This document shows, one piece after another, positions 1 through 7,537 of a DNA stretch of 12,158 nucleotides (position 1 is the first letter of the stretch; every line of letters starts with the position of its first letter). Under the pieces are notes generated by a model, which searched no databases, had not been told where the DNA came from, and saw only the letters and a list, made by a program, of their open reading frames with translations. Made by a program: the position numbers and the translations under genes. The DNA is from JBHOQX01 sp042408595 (lineage in GTDB: Bacteria > Chloroflexota > Chloroflexia > Chloroflexales > Roseiflexaceae). The stretch spans positions 1 to 12,158 of the forward strand of contig JBHOQX010000099.1 of assembly GCA_042408595.1 (NCBI GenBank). The letters are read 5' to 3'.

Positions 1-1125
1 GACCACCGGCTGGAAGGAGTCGAACGGGTGGTGGAGCAGGATATCCTGCTGGCGGATGGCGGCGAAGAGGTCGGCGCTGCCGCGCGGGGCACGCAGCAGC
101 GCCGGCACCCGCGGGTAGAACGGCGGGTCCTTCAGGTCCGGCCGGTCGACGCGGGTCAGTTCCATCAGACCGGAGAGGCCCAGCGGCCCCTGAACCTCGT
201 AGACATCTTCCGGCCCGACTTTCAGATTGTGCATCAGCAGTTCGCGGATGCGCTGGGGCATATCGTGCTGGATGGTGAGGCGGACGACGGCGCCGAAGCG
301 CCGCTGGCGCAGGCCTGCCTCGATGGTGGCGAGCAGGTCGGCGGCCTCCTCCTCTTCGATCTCGACATCGGCATTGCGCGTCACGCGGAAGGTGTAGGTC
401 TCGACCACGTCCATCCCGGGGAAGAGCGCCGCGACATTGGCCGCGATCATCTCCTCCAACCAGACGAAGCAGTGCCGCCGCTCGGGCGGGATGTGGTCCG
501 GGCCATCGCAGTCGCCGAGCTCGATCAAACGTGGCAGCGTGGCCGGCACCTTCACGCGGGCAAACAGCTCCCCCTCCTCCGGATCGTTGATCACGACGGC
601 AAGATTGATGCTGAGGTTAGAGATCAGCGGGAAGGGGTGGCTCGGATCGAAGGCCAGCGGCGTGAGCACCGGGTAGATCTCGCGCTCGAAATACTCGCGG
701 CACCAGGCGCGCTGCCCGGCGGTCAGCTCGGCGTAGTCCAGCACGAAAATCCCGGCGGCCCGCAGCCGTGGCGCCACGTCGTGCAGCCAGCAGTCGCGGT
801 GGGTATCGGTCTGGGCGATCACGCCGCGCCGGATGGCGGCCAGCTGCTCGGCAGGCGTCATCCCGTCCGGCGAGCGCGCCGCGACCCCAGCTGCGACCTG
901 CTGCTTGAGGCCGGCGACGCGGATCATGAAGAATTCATCGAGGTTGGTGCTGAAGATCGCCAGGAACTTGACCCGCTCGAGCAGCGGATGGCGCGCGTCG
1001 AGCGCCTCTTCGAGCACCCGGCCATTGAACTCCAGCCAACTCAATTCACGGTTGAAATAGCGCGGCTCGTCGGCAGCCACAGGGCGCGGCGCGGTATCCA
1101 GTTCGGCAGGGGCGATCTGGCTCAT
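1..1125 (-). CDS. ppk1: Polyphosphate kinase 1, N-terminal part (runs off left edge)
   Basis: Polyphosphate kinase reversibly transfers the terminal phosphate of ATP to a growing polyphosphate chain. The minus strand is open from an ATG at 1123-1125 to the window edge, giving 375 residues of a protein usually near 700. Seen: the N-terminal signature NRELSWLEFNGRVL at about residues 25-38, then FSTNLDEFFMIRVAGL at about 58-73, which contains the family's adenine-contacting Asn (N61 here). The PPK middle domain follows, ending in LLHHPFDSF near residue 372. The catalytic histidines and the phospholipase-D-like C-terminal domains lie beyond the edge and cannot be checked. The start is supported by AGGAG at 1137-1141, 11 nt upstream, and by the promoter at 1163-1191. 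The family call is secure; completeness of the gene is unknown. Confidence 0.96.
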   Translation of the reverse strand, partial: MSQIAPAELDTAPRPVAADEPRYFNRELSWLEFNGRVLEEALDARHPLLERVKFLAIFSTNLDEFFMIRVAGLKQQVAAGVAARSPDGMTPAEQLAAIRRGVIAQTDTHRDCWLHDVAPRLRAAGIFVLDYAELTAGQRAWCREYFEREIYPVLTPLAFDPSHPFPLISNLSINLAVVINDPEEGELFARVKVPATLPRLIELGDCDGPDHIPPERRHCFVWLEEMIAANVAALFPGMDVVETYTFRVTRNADVEIEEEEAADLLATIEAGLRQRRFGAVVRLTIQHDMPQRIRELLMHNLKVGPEDVYEVQGPLGLSGLMELTRVDRPDLKDPPFYPRVPALLRAPRGSADLFAAIRQQDILLHHPFDSFQPVV

Positions 1126-1162
1126 CGGCGCTTGTTCTCCTCGGTACGCTGTCGGCACAACC

Positions 1163-1191
1163 AGTATAGCATCAGCCGCGGGCGGGCTCAA
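1163..1191 (-). promoter_or_regulatory. Sigma-70-type promoter for ppk1
   Basis: On the minus strand TTGAGC (1186-1191) and TATACT (1163-1168) are separated by exactly 17 bp. Transcription would start near 1156, leaving a leader of about 30 nt that includes the AGGAG ribosome site. No clear Pho-box-like repeat is visible, so phosphate control is not supported by the sequence. Confidence 0.6.
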
Positions 1192-1240
1192 GCGCCGGAT
1201 TGAGATCCCTTGTTCATCCTGGTGCGCCCACGGCATCGCC

Positions 1241-1260
1241 CTTGTTGTATATACTATATG
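1241..1260 (+). promoter_or_regulatory. AT-rich island with -10-like TATACT before the dehydrogenase gene
   Basis: A run of A and T stands out in GC-rich surroundings and contains TATACT at 1250-1255, about 100 bp before the dehydrogenase start. No convincing -35 box lies 16-18 bp upstream (the bases there are CCCACG). It may be the promoter of the downstream gene. The opposite strand also reads TATAGT, so an extra minus-strand start for ppk1 is possible. Confidence 0.3.
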
Positions 1261-1358
1261 CGGTCCGGCGGCCCGGGCAGCGCTTGGCCGTGCTGTGCCG
1301 CCGGAGCCACGCCACGCCTGATCTGTCTTCGTGCGTCTCAGCCTGGCAAGGAGTATGC

Positions 1359-3491
1359 ATGCATCTCTACCGTCCCGCCCGACTCTTCCTTGGCGCCTGT
1401 CTCGTCTTGGTGCTGCTGGCCGCCGCCCTGACGACCGACGGCACGGCCTCCGCTTCCGACCCTGAGCTTCGCGATGACCTCCTCGTGGGCGACATCCAGT
1501 CGCCGACCGGGCTGGCCTTCACCCCCGACGGGCGGCTCCTGATCACGACCCAAACCGGGCGCTTGCGGGTCGTGCAGAACGGCGCGCTCGTGCAGGAGCC
1601 GGCGCTCGACCTGAGCGACCGGCTATGCACCAACAGCGAGCGCGGCCTGCTCGGCGTCGCGGTCGATCCGGAGTTCAGCAGCAACCGCTACATCTACCTG
1701 TACTACACCTTCAACAAGCATAACGCCTGCCCGACGGGCGACCCAACCAACCCGGCCATCCCGGTCAACCGCGTCGCGCGGTTCATCCTCGCCGATTCGA
1801 ACCAGGCGAGCGGCGAGACCATCCTGCTCGACGACATTCCCTCGCCGAACGGCAACCATAATGCCGGCGACCTGCACTTCGGCAAGGACGGCTACCTGTA
1901 TGTGAGCGTGGGCGACGGCGGCGCGGACTACGCCGGCGACAGCGGGAGCGCGGGCAACAACGACGCCGCGCGCGACCGCTTCATCCTGCTCGGCAAGATC
2001 CTGCGGATCACCCGCGACGGCGGCATCCCGCCGGACAACCCGTTCCTCGGCCCAGACAGCGCCCGCTGCAATGTCAACGCCCGCACCACGCCGGACAAAA
2101 TCTGCCAGGAGACCTACGCCTGGGGCTTTCGCAACCCGTTCCGCATCGCCATGGACCCGAACGCTCCCGGCGTGCGCCTGTTCGTCAATGATGTCGGCCA
2201 GGGAAGCCGGGAGGAAGTGGACCATGTGCAGCCCGGCGGCGATTACGGCTGGAACTGCTACGAAGGCACGCGGGTGAACAGCACAACCGGCAAGTGCGCC
2301 GGCGTCTCCGGGTTCATCGCGCCGATCTACGACTATGGGCGCGCGGAGGGGTGCACCGCGATCACCGGCGGCGCGTTCGTGCCGAACGGCCTGTGGCCCG
2401 GCTACGACGGCGCGTACCTGTATGGCGACTACGGCTGCGGCAAAATCTTCAAACTGACACGGAGCGGGGCCACCTGGAGCGCGAGCGAGATTCTAGCGAG
2501 CTCCTTCACCGCCAGTATTACCACGCTCGCGTTCGGCCCGCCCGGGCCCAGCCAGGCGCTCTACTACGCGACCTACGCCAATGGCGGCCAGGTGCGGCGT
2601 GTGACGCACCGCGCCGCCGGCAACACCCCGCCGGTCGCCGCCTTCACCGCCAGCCCGCTCTTCGGCCCCGCCGGCACGACGGTCAGCTTCGACGCCGCGG
2701 CCAGCTCCGACATCGACCCGGGCGACGCCGACTCGCTGACTTATGCCTGGAACTTCGGCGATGGCGCGACCGGGAGCGGCAAGACGACGACCCACACCTA
2801 CAGCGGCCACGCGAAATACACCGTCACGCTAACCGTTACCGACCCGCAGGGCGCGAGCGACACGGCGACGCAGGCGATCGATATCGGCGGGCCGAACGCG
2901 GCGATCGAGGTCACGAGCGGCACGCTGCCGTACGCCGTCGGCGAGACGATCACGCTCCGCGCCAGCGCGACCGGTCCGGATGGCCAGCCGCTCAGCGGCG
3001 GCCAGGTCAGTTTCGTCTGGAACATCCTGCTGCACCACGACAGCCACACCCATCCGTTCGTGACGAACGCGACCGGCGCGCAACTCACGATCACCGCGCC
3101 GCCACCGGAGGACCTGGCGGCGACCAACACCAGCTACCTCGAAGTGCGGCTGCGCGCCACCGACAGCGCCGGCGTCTCCGGGTTCGCGACGCGCAATCTG
3201 CTGCCGCATAAGGTGAATGTCAGCTTCAACACCGACCCGGCCAACCGCAAGCTGCTGCTGAACGGCGTATCGATCACCGCGCCGCGAACCGTCCTTGCGT
3301 GGGAGGGCTACAAGCTCTGGGTGTCGGCCCCGCCGCAGCAGGACGGCTCCGGGCGCTGGCTCATGGTGACAAGCTGGTCGAACGGCGGCCCGCCGGCGCA
3401 GACGATCACTACGCCGGGCGCACCCGCGACCTACATCGCCACCTTCGGCCCGGCGCAGCTCACCATGCTGCCGCTCCAGCGGCAGAAGTAG
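1359..3491 (+). CDS. Secreted PQQ-type sugar (glucose/sorbosone) dehydrogenase with PKD domain
   Basis: A predicted exported 710-residue oxidoreductase. Residues 1-32 look like a Sec signal peptide: basic start, hydrophobic core at 9-24, and an Ala-Ser-Ala cleavage site near 32. Residues about 45-415 form the beta-propeller of the glucose/sorbosone dehydrogenase family, with GLAFTPDG, GNHNAGDLHF (His167, the position of the catalytic base) and WGFRNPFR (Arg258-Asn259, the cofactor-contacting pair in soluble PQQ glucose dehydrogenase). Residues 425-510 are a PKD domain (FDAAASSD, YAWNFGDG, YTVTLTVTD). Residues 515-710 are a further module I cannot name, ending in a beta-rich segment with SWSNGG. 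The frame stays open upstream to 1200, but ATG 1359 is preferred because AAGGAG (1348-1353) lies 5 nt before it and the signal peptide starts there. PQQ use and substrate are inferred; many homologues have no known substrate. Confidence 0.88.
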   Translation: MHLYRPARLFLGACLVLVLLAAALTTDGTASASDPELRDDLLVGDIQSPTGLAFTPDGRLLITTQTGRLRVVQNGALVQEPALDLSDRLCTNSERGLLGVAVDPEFSSNRYIYLYYTFNKHNACPTGDPTNPAIPVNRVARFILADSNQASGETILLDDIPSPNGNHNAGDLHFGKDGYLYVSVGDGGADYAGDSGSAGNNDAARDRFILLGKILRITRDGGIPPDNPFLGPDSARCNVNARTTPDKICQETYAWGFRNPFRIAMDPNAPGVRLFVNDVGQGSREEVDHVQPGGDYGWNCYEGTRVNSTTGKCAGVSGFIAPIYDYGRAEGCTAITGGAFVPNGLWPGYDGAYLYGDYGCGKIFKLTRSGATWSASEILASSFTASITTLAFGPPGPSQALYYATYANGGQVRRVTHRAAGNTPPVAAFTASPLFGPAGTTVSFDAAASSDIDPGDADSLTYAWNFGDGATGSGKTTTHTYSGHAKYTVTLTVTDPQGASDTATQAIDIGGPNAAIEVTSGTLPYAVGETITLRASATGPDGQPLSGGQVSFVWNILLHHDSHTHPFVTNATGAQLTITAPPPEDLAATNTSYLEVRLRATDSAGVSGFATRNLLPHKVNVSFNTDPANRKLLLNGVSITAPRTVLAWEGYKLWVSAPPQQDGSGRWLMVTSWSNGGPPAQTITTPGAPATYIATFGPAQLTMLPLQRQK

Positions 3492-3514
3492 CGGGCGGGG
3501 CCGGCAAACAGGCA

Positions 3515-3536
3515 GTCAGACGGTCAGACGATCGTC
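3515..3536. repeat. Tandem 8-bp repeat running into a palindrome
   Basis: GTCAGACG occurs twice back to back (3515-3522, 3523-3530). The second copy runs into the perfect palindrome GACGATCGTC (3527-3536). It lies just after the dehydrogenase stop codon. It may be a short binding site or simply replication slippage. Confidence 0.4.
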
Positions 3537-3567
3537 GGCGATTCGCACGTTGAACGTCCAGGTTGCA

Positions 3568-3610
3568 CAATGCCGGGCGAGGGTGTACCCTTCATCCGGC
3601 ATTGCGTTTT
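3568..3610 (+). terminator. Rho-independent terminator after the dehydrogenase gene
   Basis: A perfect 9-bp stem, CAATGCCGG (3568-3576) with CCGGCATTG (3596-3604), encloses a smaller inner stem GGGT/ACCC (3581-3590). Four T residues follow at 3607-3610. It lies 77 bp after the stop of the plus-strand dehydrogenase gene, as expected for its terminator. Confidence 0.6.
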
Positions 3611-3873
3611 CTCATGAAGCCTGGGAACCGGGCGTCCACCTTAACCTGAGCTCCTGCTTCCAGCGACAGGCTGGGCGGGCGATGCGCTTCAGGCGGGCTC
3701 GTTTTCGCCGGGCCGGGGGTGTGAATCGAGCCAGGCACAGAGCCCACCTCTTTACATCCGCGCCGATCTGCAGTCATCACAGGGTCTGGGGGCTAACGGG
3801 TGGGAAATGAGGACGAGGGCGGGCACCCGCGCCCGATTGGGTGGTCGAATCTGGAAGGCAAGCCACCTACTCT
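3611..3873. other. Stretch without a recognisable gene
   Basis: No reading frame here looks like a real protein. The one small frame that spans it (3550-3810, plus) starts inside the terminator region, is rich in Arg, and has neither a ribosome site nor recognisable motifs. I looked for tRNA, 6S RNA, RNase P and common riboswitch motifs and saw none. A TTTACA hexamer at 3751-3756 lacks a matching -10 box. The promoter of the downstream peptidase probably lies here but I cannot place it. Confidence 0.5.
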
Positions 3874-3901
3874 GCAATCCGCAATCCGCAATCTGCAATT
3901 C
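3874..3901. repeat. Four-copy heptamer tandem repeat (GCAATCC type)
   Basis: Four consecutive 7-bp units are seen: GCAATCC (3874), GCAATCC (3881), GCAATCT (3888) and GCAATTC (3895). The array ends 14 bp before the start codon of the M20 peptidase and just before its G-rich ribosome-binding stretch. Heptamer arrays of this kind are familiar between genes in cyanobacteria and Chloroflexota. Copy number may vary between strains. Confidence 0.75.
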
Positions 3902-3915
3902 CACGGGGGGATCCG

Positions 3916-5265
3916 ATGGACCGCTTCAGCGCCCGCATCGAGGCCAACCGCGATCGCTACCTGGACGAACTGTACGCCTTGCTGCGCCAGCCATCGATCG
4001 CGGCGCAGGGCGTCGGGATCGAAGAGACTGCCGCGCTGGTCGCGCGCCGGCTTGAGCGCGTGGGCGCCGAGGTGCGCCTCTTGCGCCGCCCCGGGGCCGC
4101 GCCGCTGGTGTTCGGCAGCATTGGCCGCGGCGCGCGCACGCTGCTGATCTACGACCACTACGATGTGCAGCCGCCCGAGCCGCTGGAGCTGTGGGACAGC
4201 CCGCCCTTCGAACCGACGCTGCGCCAGGGCAAGCTATATGCACGCGGAGTCGCCGACAACAAGGGTAACCTGATGCTGCGCATCCAGGCAGTCGAGTCCT
4301 GGCTGGCGGCCGAGGGCGAGCTGCCGCTGCGGATCAACTTTCTGGTCGAGGGCGAAGAGGAGATCGGCTCGGTCAACCTCGAGGCCTACTGCCATGAACA
4401 CGCTGACCTGCTGCGGGCCGACGGCTGCCTGTGGGAGACGGGCGGGCGCAACGCGCTCGAGCAACCGACGATCATGTGCGGCGCAAAAGGGATTTGTTAT
4501 GTCGAGCTCGTGGCCCGTGGTGCGTCGCACGATCTGCACTCATCGAACGCGACCTTCGTGCCAAACCCTGCCTGGCGGCTGACATGGGCGCTCGCCACGC
4601 TCAAAGGCCCCGACGAGCGCGTTCTCATCCCTGGCTTCTACGACCGTGTGCGCCCGCCCTCCGCGGCTGAGCTGCGGGCTCTCGAACGCATCCCGCCGGA
4701 GGACGACGCGCTGCTGGCCGACTTCGGCCTCGAGTCGTTCCTTGGTGGAGTGCGCGGCGTGGAGCGGCTGCGCCGCCACCTGTTCGAGCCAACTTGCACG
4801 ATCTGCGGGCTGCACTCTGGCTACACCGGCCCCGGCTCCAAAACCGTACTACCGTCCGAGGCGCGCGCCAAGCTCGACTTCCGGATGGTGCCGGACCAGG
4901 ACCCGGCGGAGATCGTCCGGCTGCTGCGGGCACATCTCGACGCCAATGGCTTCGGCGACATCCAGATCCTCGAATTCGGGCACGAGCGCGCGGCGCGCTT
5001 CGATCCGGAGACGCCGGTGATCGCTGCCATGGCGCGCGCCATCCGCGCGACCTACGGGCAGGAGCCGGTGGTCTACCCGAGCATGGCCGGCACCGGCCCG
5101 GTCTACCCGGTCTGCGCCGCCGTCGGCACGCCGATGACCACCGGCTGCGGGACGGGCTACCAGGGCACGCGCATCCACGCGCCGAACGAGAACATCCGCC
5201 TGGTCGACTATTGGGACGCGATGCGCTGCATGGGGGCGTTTATTCGGGAGTTTGCGGCGGCGTAG
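3916..5265 (+). CDS. M20 family metallopeptidase (dipeptidase type)
   Basis: A cytoplasmic di-metal peptidase or amidohydrolase of 449 residues, the usual size for M20 dipeptidases of the carnosinase/CNDP type. Expected active-site motifs are present in order: HYDVQPP with metal ligand His81 and Asp83; RGVADNKG with bridging Asp114; EGEEEIGS with catalytic Glu148 and ligand Glu149; Glu174 at the fourth ligand position, where many dipeptidases have Asp; DLHS (His208) opening the lid/dimerisation domain; and RIHAPNENI with ligand His421. There is no signal peptide. The frame is open from 3841, but the upstream part would translate the heptamer repeat, so ATG 3916 is preferred; a G-rich run at 3905-3910 serves as a weak ribosome site. 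The gene has no close partner: the next gene starts 192 bp later. The substrate (dipeptide, N-acyl amino acid or similar) cannot be read from the sequence. Confidence 0.92.
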   Translation: MDRFSARIEANRDRYLDELYALLRQPSIAAQGVGIEETAALVARRLERVGAEVRLLRRPGAAPLVFGSIGRGARTLLIYDHYDVQPPEPLELWDSPPFEPTLRQGKLYARGVADNKGNLMLRIQAVESWLAAEGELPLRINFLVEGEEEIGSVNLEAYCHEHADLLRADGCLWETGGRNALEQPTIMCGAKGICYVELVARGASHDLHSSNATFVPNPAWRLTWALATLKGPDERVLIPGFYDRVRPPSAAELRALERIPPEDDALLADFGLESFLGGVRGVERLRRHLFEPTCTICGLHSGYTGPGSKTVLPSEARAKLDFRMVPDQDPAEIVRLLRAHLDANGFGDIQILEFGHERAARFDPETPVIAAMARAIRATYGQEPVVYPSMAGTGPVYPVCAAVGTPMTTGCGTGYQGTRIHAPNENIRLVDYWDAMRCMGAFIREFAAA

Positions 5266-5387
5266 ACGGAACGGAATAGCCCCAATGGCACCAGTTTTCG
5301 TCGGTGCCGATCCACCAGATGCCATCAGCCGGGGCGGCAGCACCCGCGAGCGCCCACGCCGCCGAACGACCGCTGATAGCCGGAAAC

Positions 5388-5439
5388 GCACGCCGCGGCA
5401 GGCGTGCAACGGGCGCGGCGACAGGTGCCCTGCACCCTG
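5388..5439 (+). other. Two small hairpins between peptidase and dehydrogenase genes
   Basis: GCACGCC (5388-5394) and GGCGTGC (5401-5407) form a perfect 7-bp stem with a 6-nt loop. A second, weaker stem pairs CAGGTG (5422-5427) with CACCCTG (5433-5439), with one bulged base. There is no T run, so this could be a weak terminator of the peptidase gene or leader structure of the next gene. Confidence 0.3.
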
Positions 5440-5457
5440 CGATCATTGAGACGTGCG

Positions 5458-6243
5458 ATGGACCCAACCAACAAGGTCGTCATCATCACCGGCGCGTCGC
5501 AGGGGATCGGCGCGGCCACGGCGCGGGCCTTCGCCCATGCGGGGGCGCGCGTGGTGCTCGCCGCGCGCGACGCCGCCCGCCTGGCCGCGGTCGCCGCCGG
5601 GCTGCCCGGCCCGCCGCTGGTCGTCCCGACCGACGTAACCGACCGCCAGGCGATCGCTGCACTGGCGGCGCGCGCCGCCGAGCTGGGCGGGCCGGACATC
5701 GTGATCAGCAACGCCGGCGTCGGGCTGGCCGCCCCGGTCGCCAGCCTGGACGCCGACACCCTGCGCGCCGCCATGGATGTCAATCTGCTTGGCCCGCTGT
5801 GGCTGGCGCAGGCCGCCCTACCGCTGATGCGGCGGCGCGGGCGCGGCCAGGTGATCGTCGTCTCCTCGGTGGTCGGGCTGCGGGCGCTCCCGTACACGGG
5901 CGGCTATGCGGCGACCAAGGCAGCGCTCGACCGCCTCACCGAGGCGCTGCGGGTGGAGCTGCGCGGCACGGGCATCGCCGTCACGCTGGTGCGCCCCGGC
6001 ACAACCGCAACCGGCTTCCGCGAACGGCGGCTGGGTACGGGCCATGAGCGCCGCCGGGTGGGGCGGCGCGCCGCCACGCCGGAGCAGGTGGCGGCGGCCA
6101 TCCTCCGGGCGGCCCGCCGCGAGCCGCGGGTGGCCTATGTCTCGCTCGCCGACCGCCTCCAGGTGCTCGCCGGCCTCGCCGCGCCCCGGCTGACGGACTG
6201 GCTCCTCGCACGCTCCGTTTCGTGGGAGGATGACACGGCGTGA
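5458..6243 (+). CDS. Short-chain dehydrogenase/reductase (SDR)
   Basis: An NAD(P)-dependent oxidoreductase of 261 residues, the classical SDR size. Seen: cofactor motif TGASQGIG at 11-18, Asp59-Val60 contacting the adenine ring, NAG at 85-87, and the catalytic set Asn109, Ser137, Tyr150 and Lys154 (YAATK). An Arg at 37, in the AARD segment after beta-strand 2, would favour NADP(H), an inference from the family. The C-terminus (about 225-261) is longer and more hydrophobic than the core needs, as in SDRs that touch membranes or lipids; this is weak evidence. The frame extends upstream to 5404, but ATG 5458 places the Rossmann motif normally. No good Shine-Dalgarno is visible, only TTGAGA. The next gene on the same strand begins 220 bp later with its own promoter, so co-transcription is optional. 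Substrate unknown. Confidence 0.92.
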   Translation: MDPTNKVVIITGASQGIGAATARAFAHAGARVVLAARDAARLAAVAAGLPGPPLVVPTDVTDRQAIAALAARAAELGGPDIVISNAGVGLAAPVASLDADTLRAAMDVNLLGPLWLAQAALPLMRRRGRGQVIVVSSVVGLRALPYTGGYAATKAALDRLTEALRVELRGTGIAVTLVRPGTTATGFRERRLGTGHERRRVGRRAATPEQVAAAILRAARREPRVAYVSLADRLQVLAGLAAPRLTDWLLARSVSWEDDTA

Positions 6244-6288
6244 AGGTATCATCGATCCCGGCCCGACACGGCGTGTATTCGCCACCAT

Positions 6289-6317
6289 TCCGCGAACCGA
6301 TCGTCACCGTTCGCGGA
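6289..6317. promoter_or_regulatory. Inverted repeat, possible operator before the patatin gene
   Basis: TCCGCGAAC (6289-6297) and GTTCGCGGA (6309-6317) are perfect 9-bp inverted arms separated by 11 bp, abutting the -35 box at 6318. A third half-site, TCCGCGA, lies at 6348-6354 just after the -10 box. The layout suits binding by a dimeric regulator. Without a T run it is a poor terminator for the upstream SDR gene, though that role cannot be excluded. Confidence 0.4.
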
Positions 6318-6346
6318 TTGCCTTCCCCTGCGCGCCCCGCTATGCT
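6318..6346 (+). promoter_or_regulatory. Sigma-70-type promoter for the patatin gene
   Basis: TTGCCT (6318-6323) and TATGCT (6341-6346) are separated by 17 bp. The predicted start near 6353 leaves a leader of about 110 nt before ATG 6464. That leader holds no evident gene or terminator hairpin. Confidence 0.5.
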
Positions 6347-6463
6347 ATCCGCGAGTGTCGATCCGGATGGCGCGTGAACGGATGCGGCCGATCGCATCCC
6401 TACCGGCCATCTACCTGCTGGCTTCGAGTGTCGGCCGTCGGTCGTCGAACCAGGAGTGCACCC

Positions 6464-7498
6464 ATGACGTTCCGCAAAAAGGCGCTTGTTCTCTCCGGCG
6501 GCGGCGGGCGCGGCGCGTACCAGGCCGGCGCGATCGCCGGCCTCTTCGCCTGCGGCTGGCTGGACGCGCGCGGACCTGACTACATCGCCGGCACCTCGAT
6601 CGGCGCGGTACACGCCGCCGCGCTGGCCTCCGGCAAACAGCCCGCCGACTTCGCCGAGTTCTGGACACAGGGGATCACCACCGAGCGCGTGCAGCGCGGC
6701 GAGGGGATCGTTCGCCGCGCCGCGCTCTCGCTCCTCACGCTCGGGTTCCTCAGCCCGCGCCCCGACGATGGCGACCTGACCGACGAGCAGCGTGAGCGGA
6801 TCGAGCGCTACGAGGTCGAGGAGTCGTTCGAAACTCCCTGGTGGGTGAGTATCGCGAGCCACCTGCGCGACCGGCTGCTGCCGGACGCGCACGTCTTCAC
6901 CTCGACCTGGGACGAGGCGCTTTCGCCGCTGGCGCTCGATTTCGAACGGATCAACAGCCCGGCCGCGCCGGAACTGCTGATCGTGGCAACCGACCTCCAG
7001 CGCGGCTCGCCGCAGGTCTTCCGCAACAACCGTAACGGCGCGGCGCACGCCGGCCTCCGCCCCGAGCACATCCGGGCCTCCGCCAGCATCCAGATCCTCT
7101 ACCAGCCGACCGAGATCGACGGCCGCTACTACTGGGACGGCGCGGTCGTCGCCAATACACCGCTCGATCAGTTGCTCGACGCCGCCGGCGACGACGACCT
7201 GGACATCGTGACCGTGCTGATGAGCCCGTGGTGCGAAGACGGCTGCGGCGAGATCGCGCCGCCGTGCAACCTGTACAGCACGCTCGCCCCGGCGCTCGAC
7301 TGGATGATGCTCGCGTCGTTCCGCGTCGCGCTGAAGCGGCTGACCGACCGCTACCGCCCGGGGCCGCGGATCATCGCGCCGGGCCCGGAGCTGTGGCGCG
7401 AGCACATGAACGTGGACCGGCTGCTGATCTACGATCCAGAGGTGAGCAGCTTCCTCTTCGAACAGGGGTACAGCGACGCCGTGGCGGCGATGCGCTAG
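6464..7498 (+). CDS. Patatin-like phospholipase family protein
   Basis: A predicted lipid acyl hydrolase of 344 residues using a Ser-Asp dyad. Seen: oxyanion-hole glycine run SGGGGRGAYQAG at 11-22, nucleophile elbow GTSIG at 43-47 with Ser45, and the catalytic Asp225 in WDGA. The segment before it (ASASIQILYQPTEIDGRYY) matches the usual patatin lead-in to the Asp. A charged insertion rich in Asp and Glu lies at about 98-125. There is no signal peptide or membrane segment, so it should act in the cytosol or at the inner membrane face. The frame is open upstream to 6230, overlapping the SDR stop, but ATG 6464 is chosen because AGGAG (6452-6456) lies 7 nt upstream and the glycine loop then sits near the N-terminus as is normal. 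It is convergent with the next gene, 39 bp away. Natural lipid substrate unknown. Confidence 0.93.
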   Translation: MTFRKKALVLSGGGGRGAYQAGAIAGLFACGWLDARGPDYIAGTSIGAVHAAALASGKQPADFAEFWTQGITTERVQRGEGIVRRAALSLLTLGFLSPRPDDGDLTDEQRERIERYEVEESFETPWWVSIASHLRDRLLPDAHVFTSTWDEALSPLALDFERINSPAAPELLIVATDLQRGSPQVFRNNRNGAAHAGLRPEHIRASASIQILYQPTEIDGRYYWDGAVVANTPLDQLLDAAGDDDLDIVTVLMSPWCEDGCGEIAPPCNLYSTLAPALDWMMLASFRVALKRLTDRYRPGPRIIAPGPELWREHMNVDRLLIYDPEVSSFLFEQGYSDAVAAMR

Positions 7499-7537
7499 TG
7501 TCCGGCCCGGGCGTGCAGGGCAGGCAGCGGGGCGATC

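Noticed and set aside
28..1203. 391-codon open frame on the plus strand opposite polyphosphate kinase
   Set aside because: The minus strand carries clear PPK motifs over the same bases. The plus-strand product has no recognisable motif and is the usual antisense frame of GC-rich coding DNA.
1389..1400. Lipobox-like Leu-Gly-Ala-Cys in the signal peptide of the sugar dehydrogenase
   Set aside because: The Cys (residue 14) lies at the start of the hydrophobic core, not after it, so a lipoprotein signal is unlikely. An Ala-Ser-Ala site near residue 32 fits better.
3550..3810. 86-codon open frame in the gap after the sugar dehydrogenase
   Set aside because: It starts in the terminator region, lacks a ribosome site, and has an Arg-rich composition without domain features.
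5981..7405. 474-codon open frame on the minus strand opposite the SDR and patatin genes
   Set aside because: It spans two well-supported plus-strand genes and their promoter region. The product has no motifs and has the Arg/Pro/Gly-rich look of an antisense artefact.
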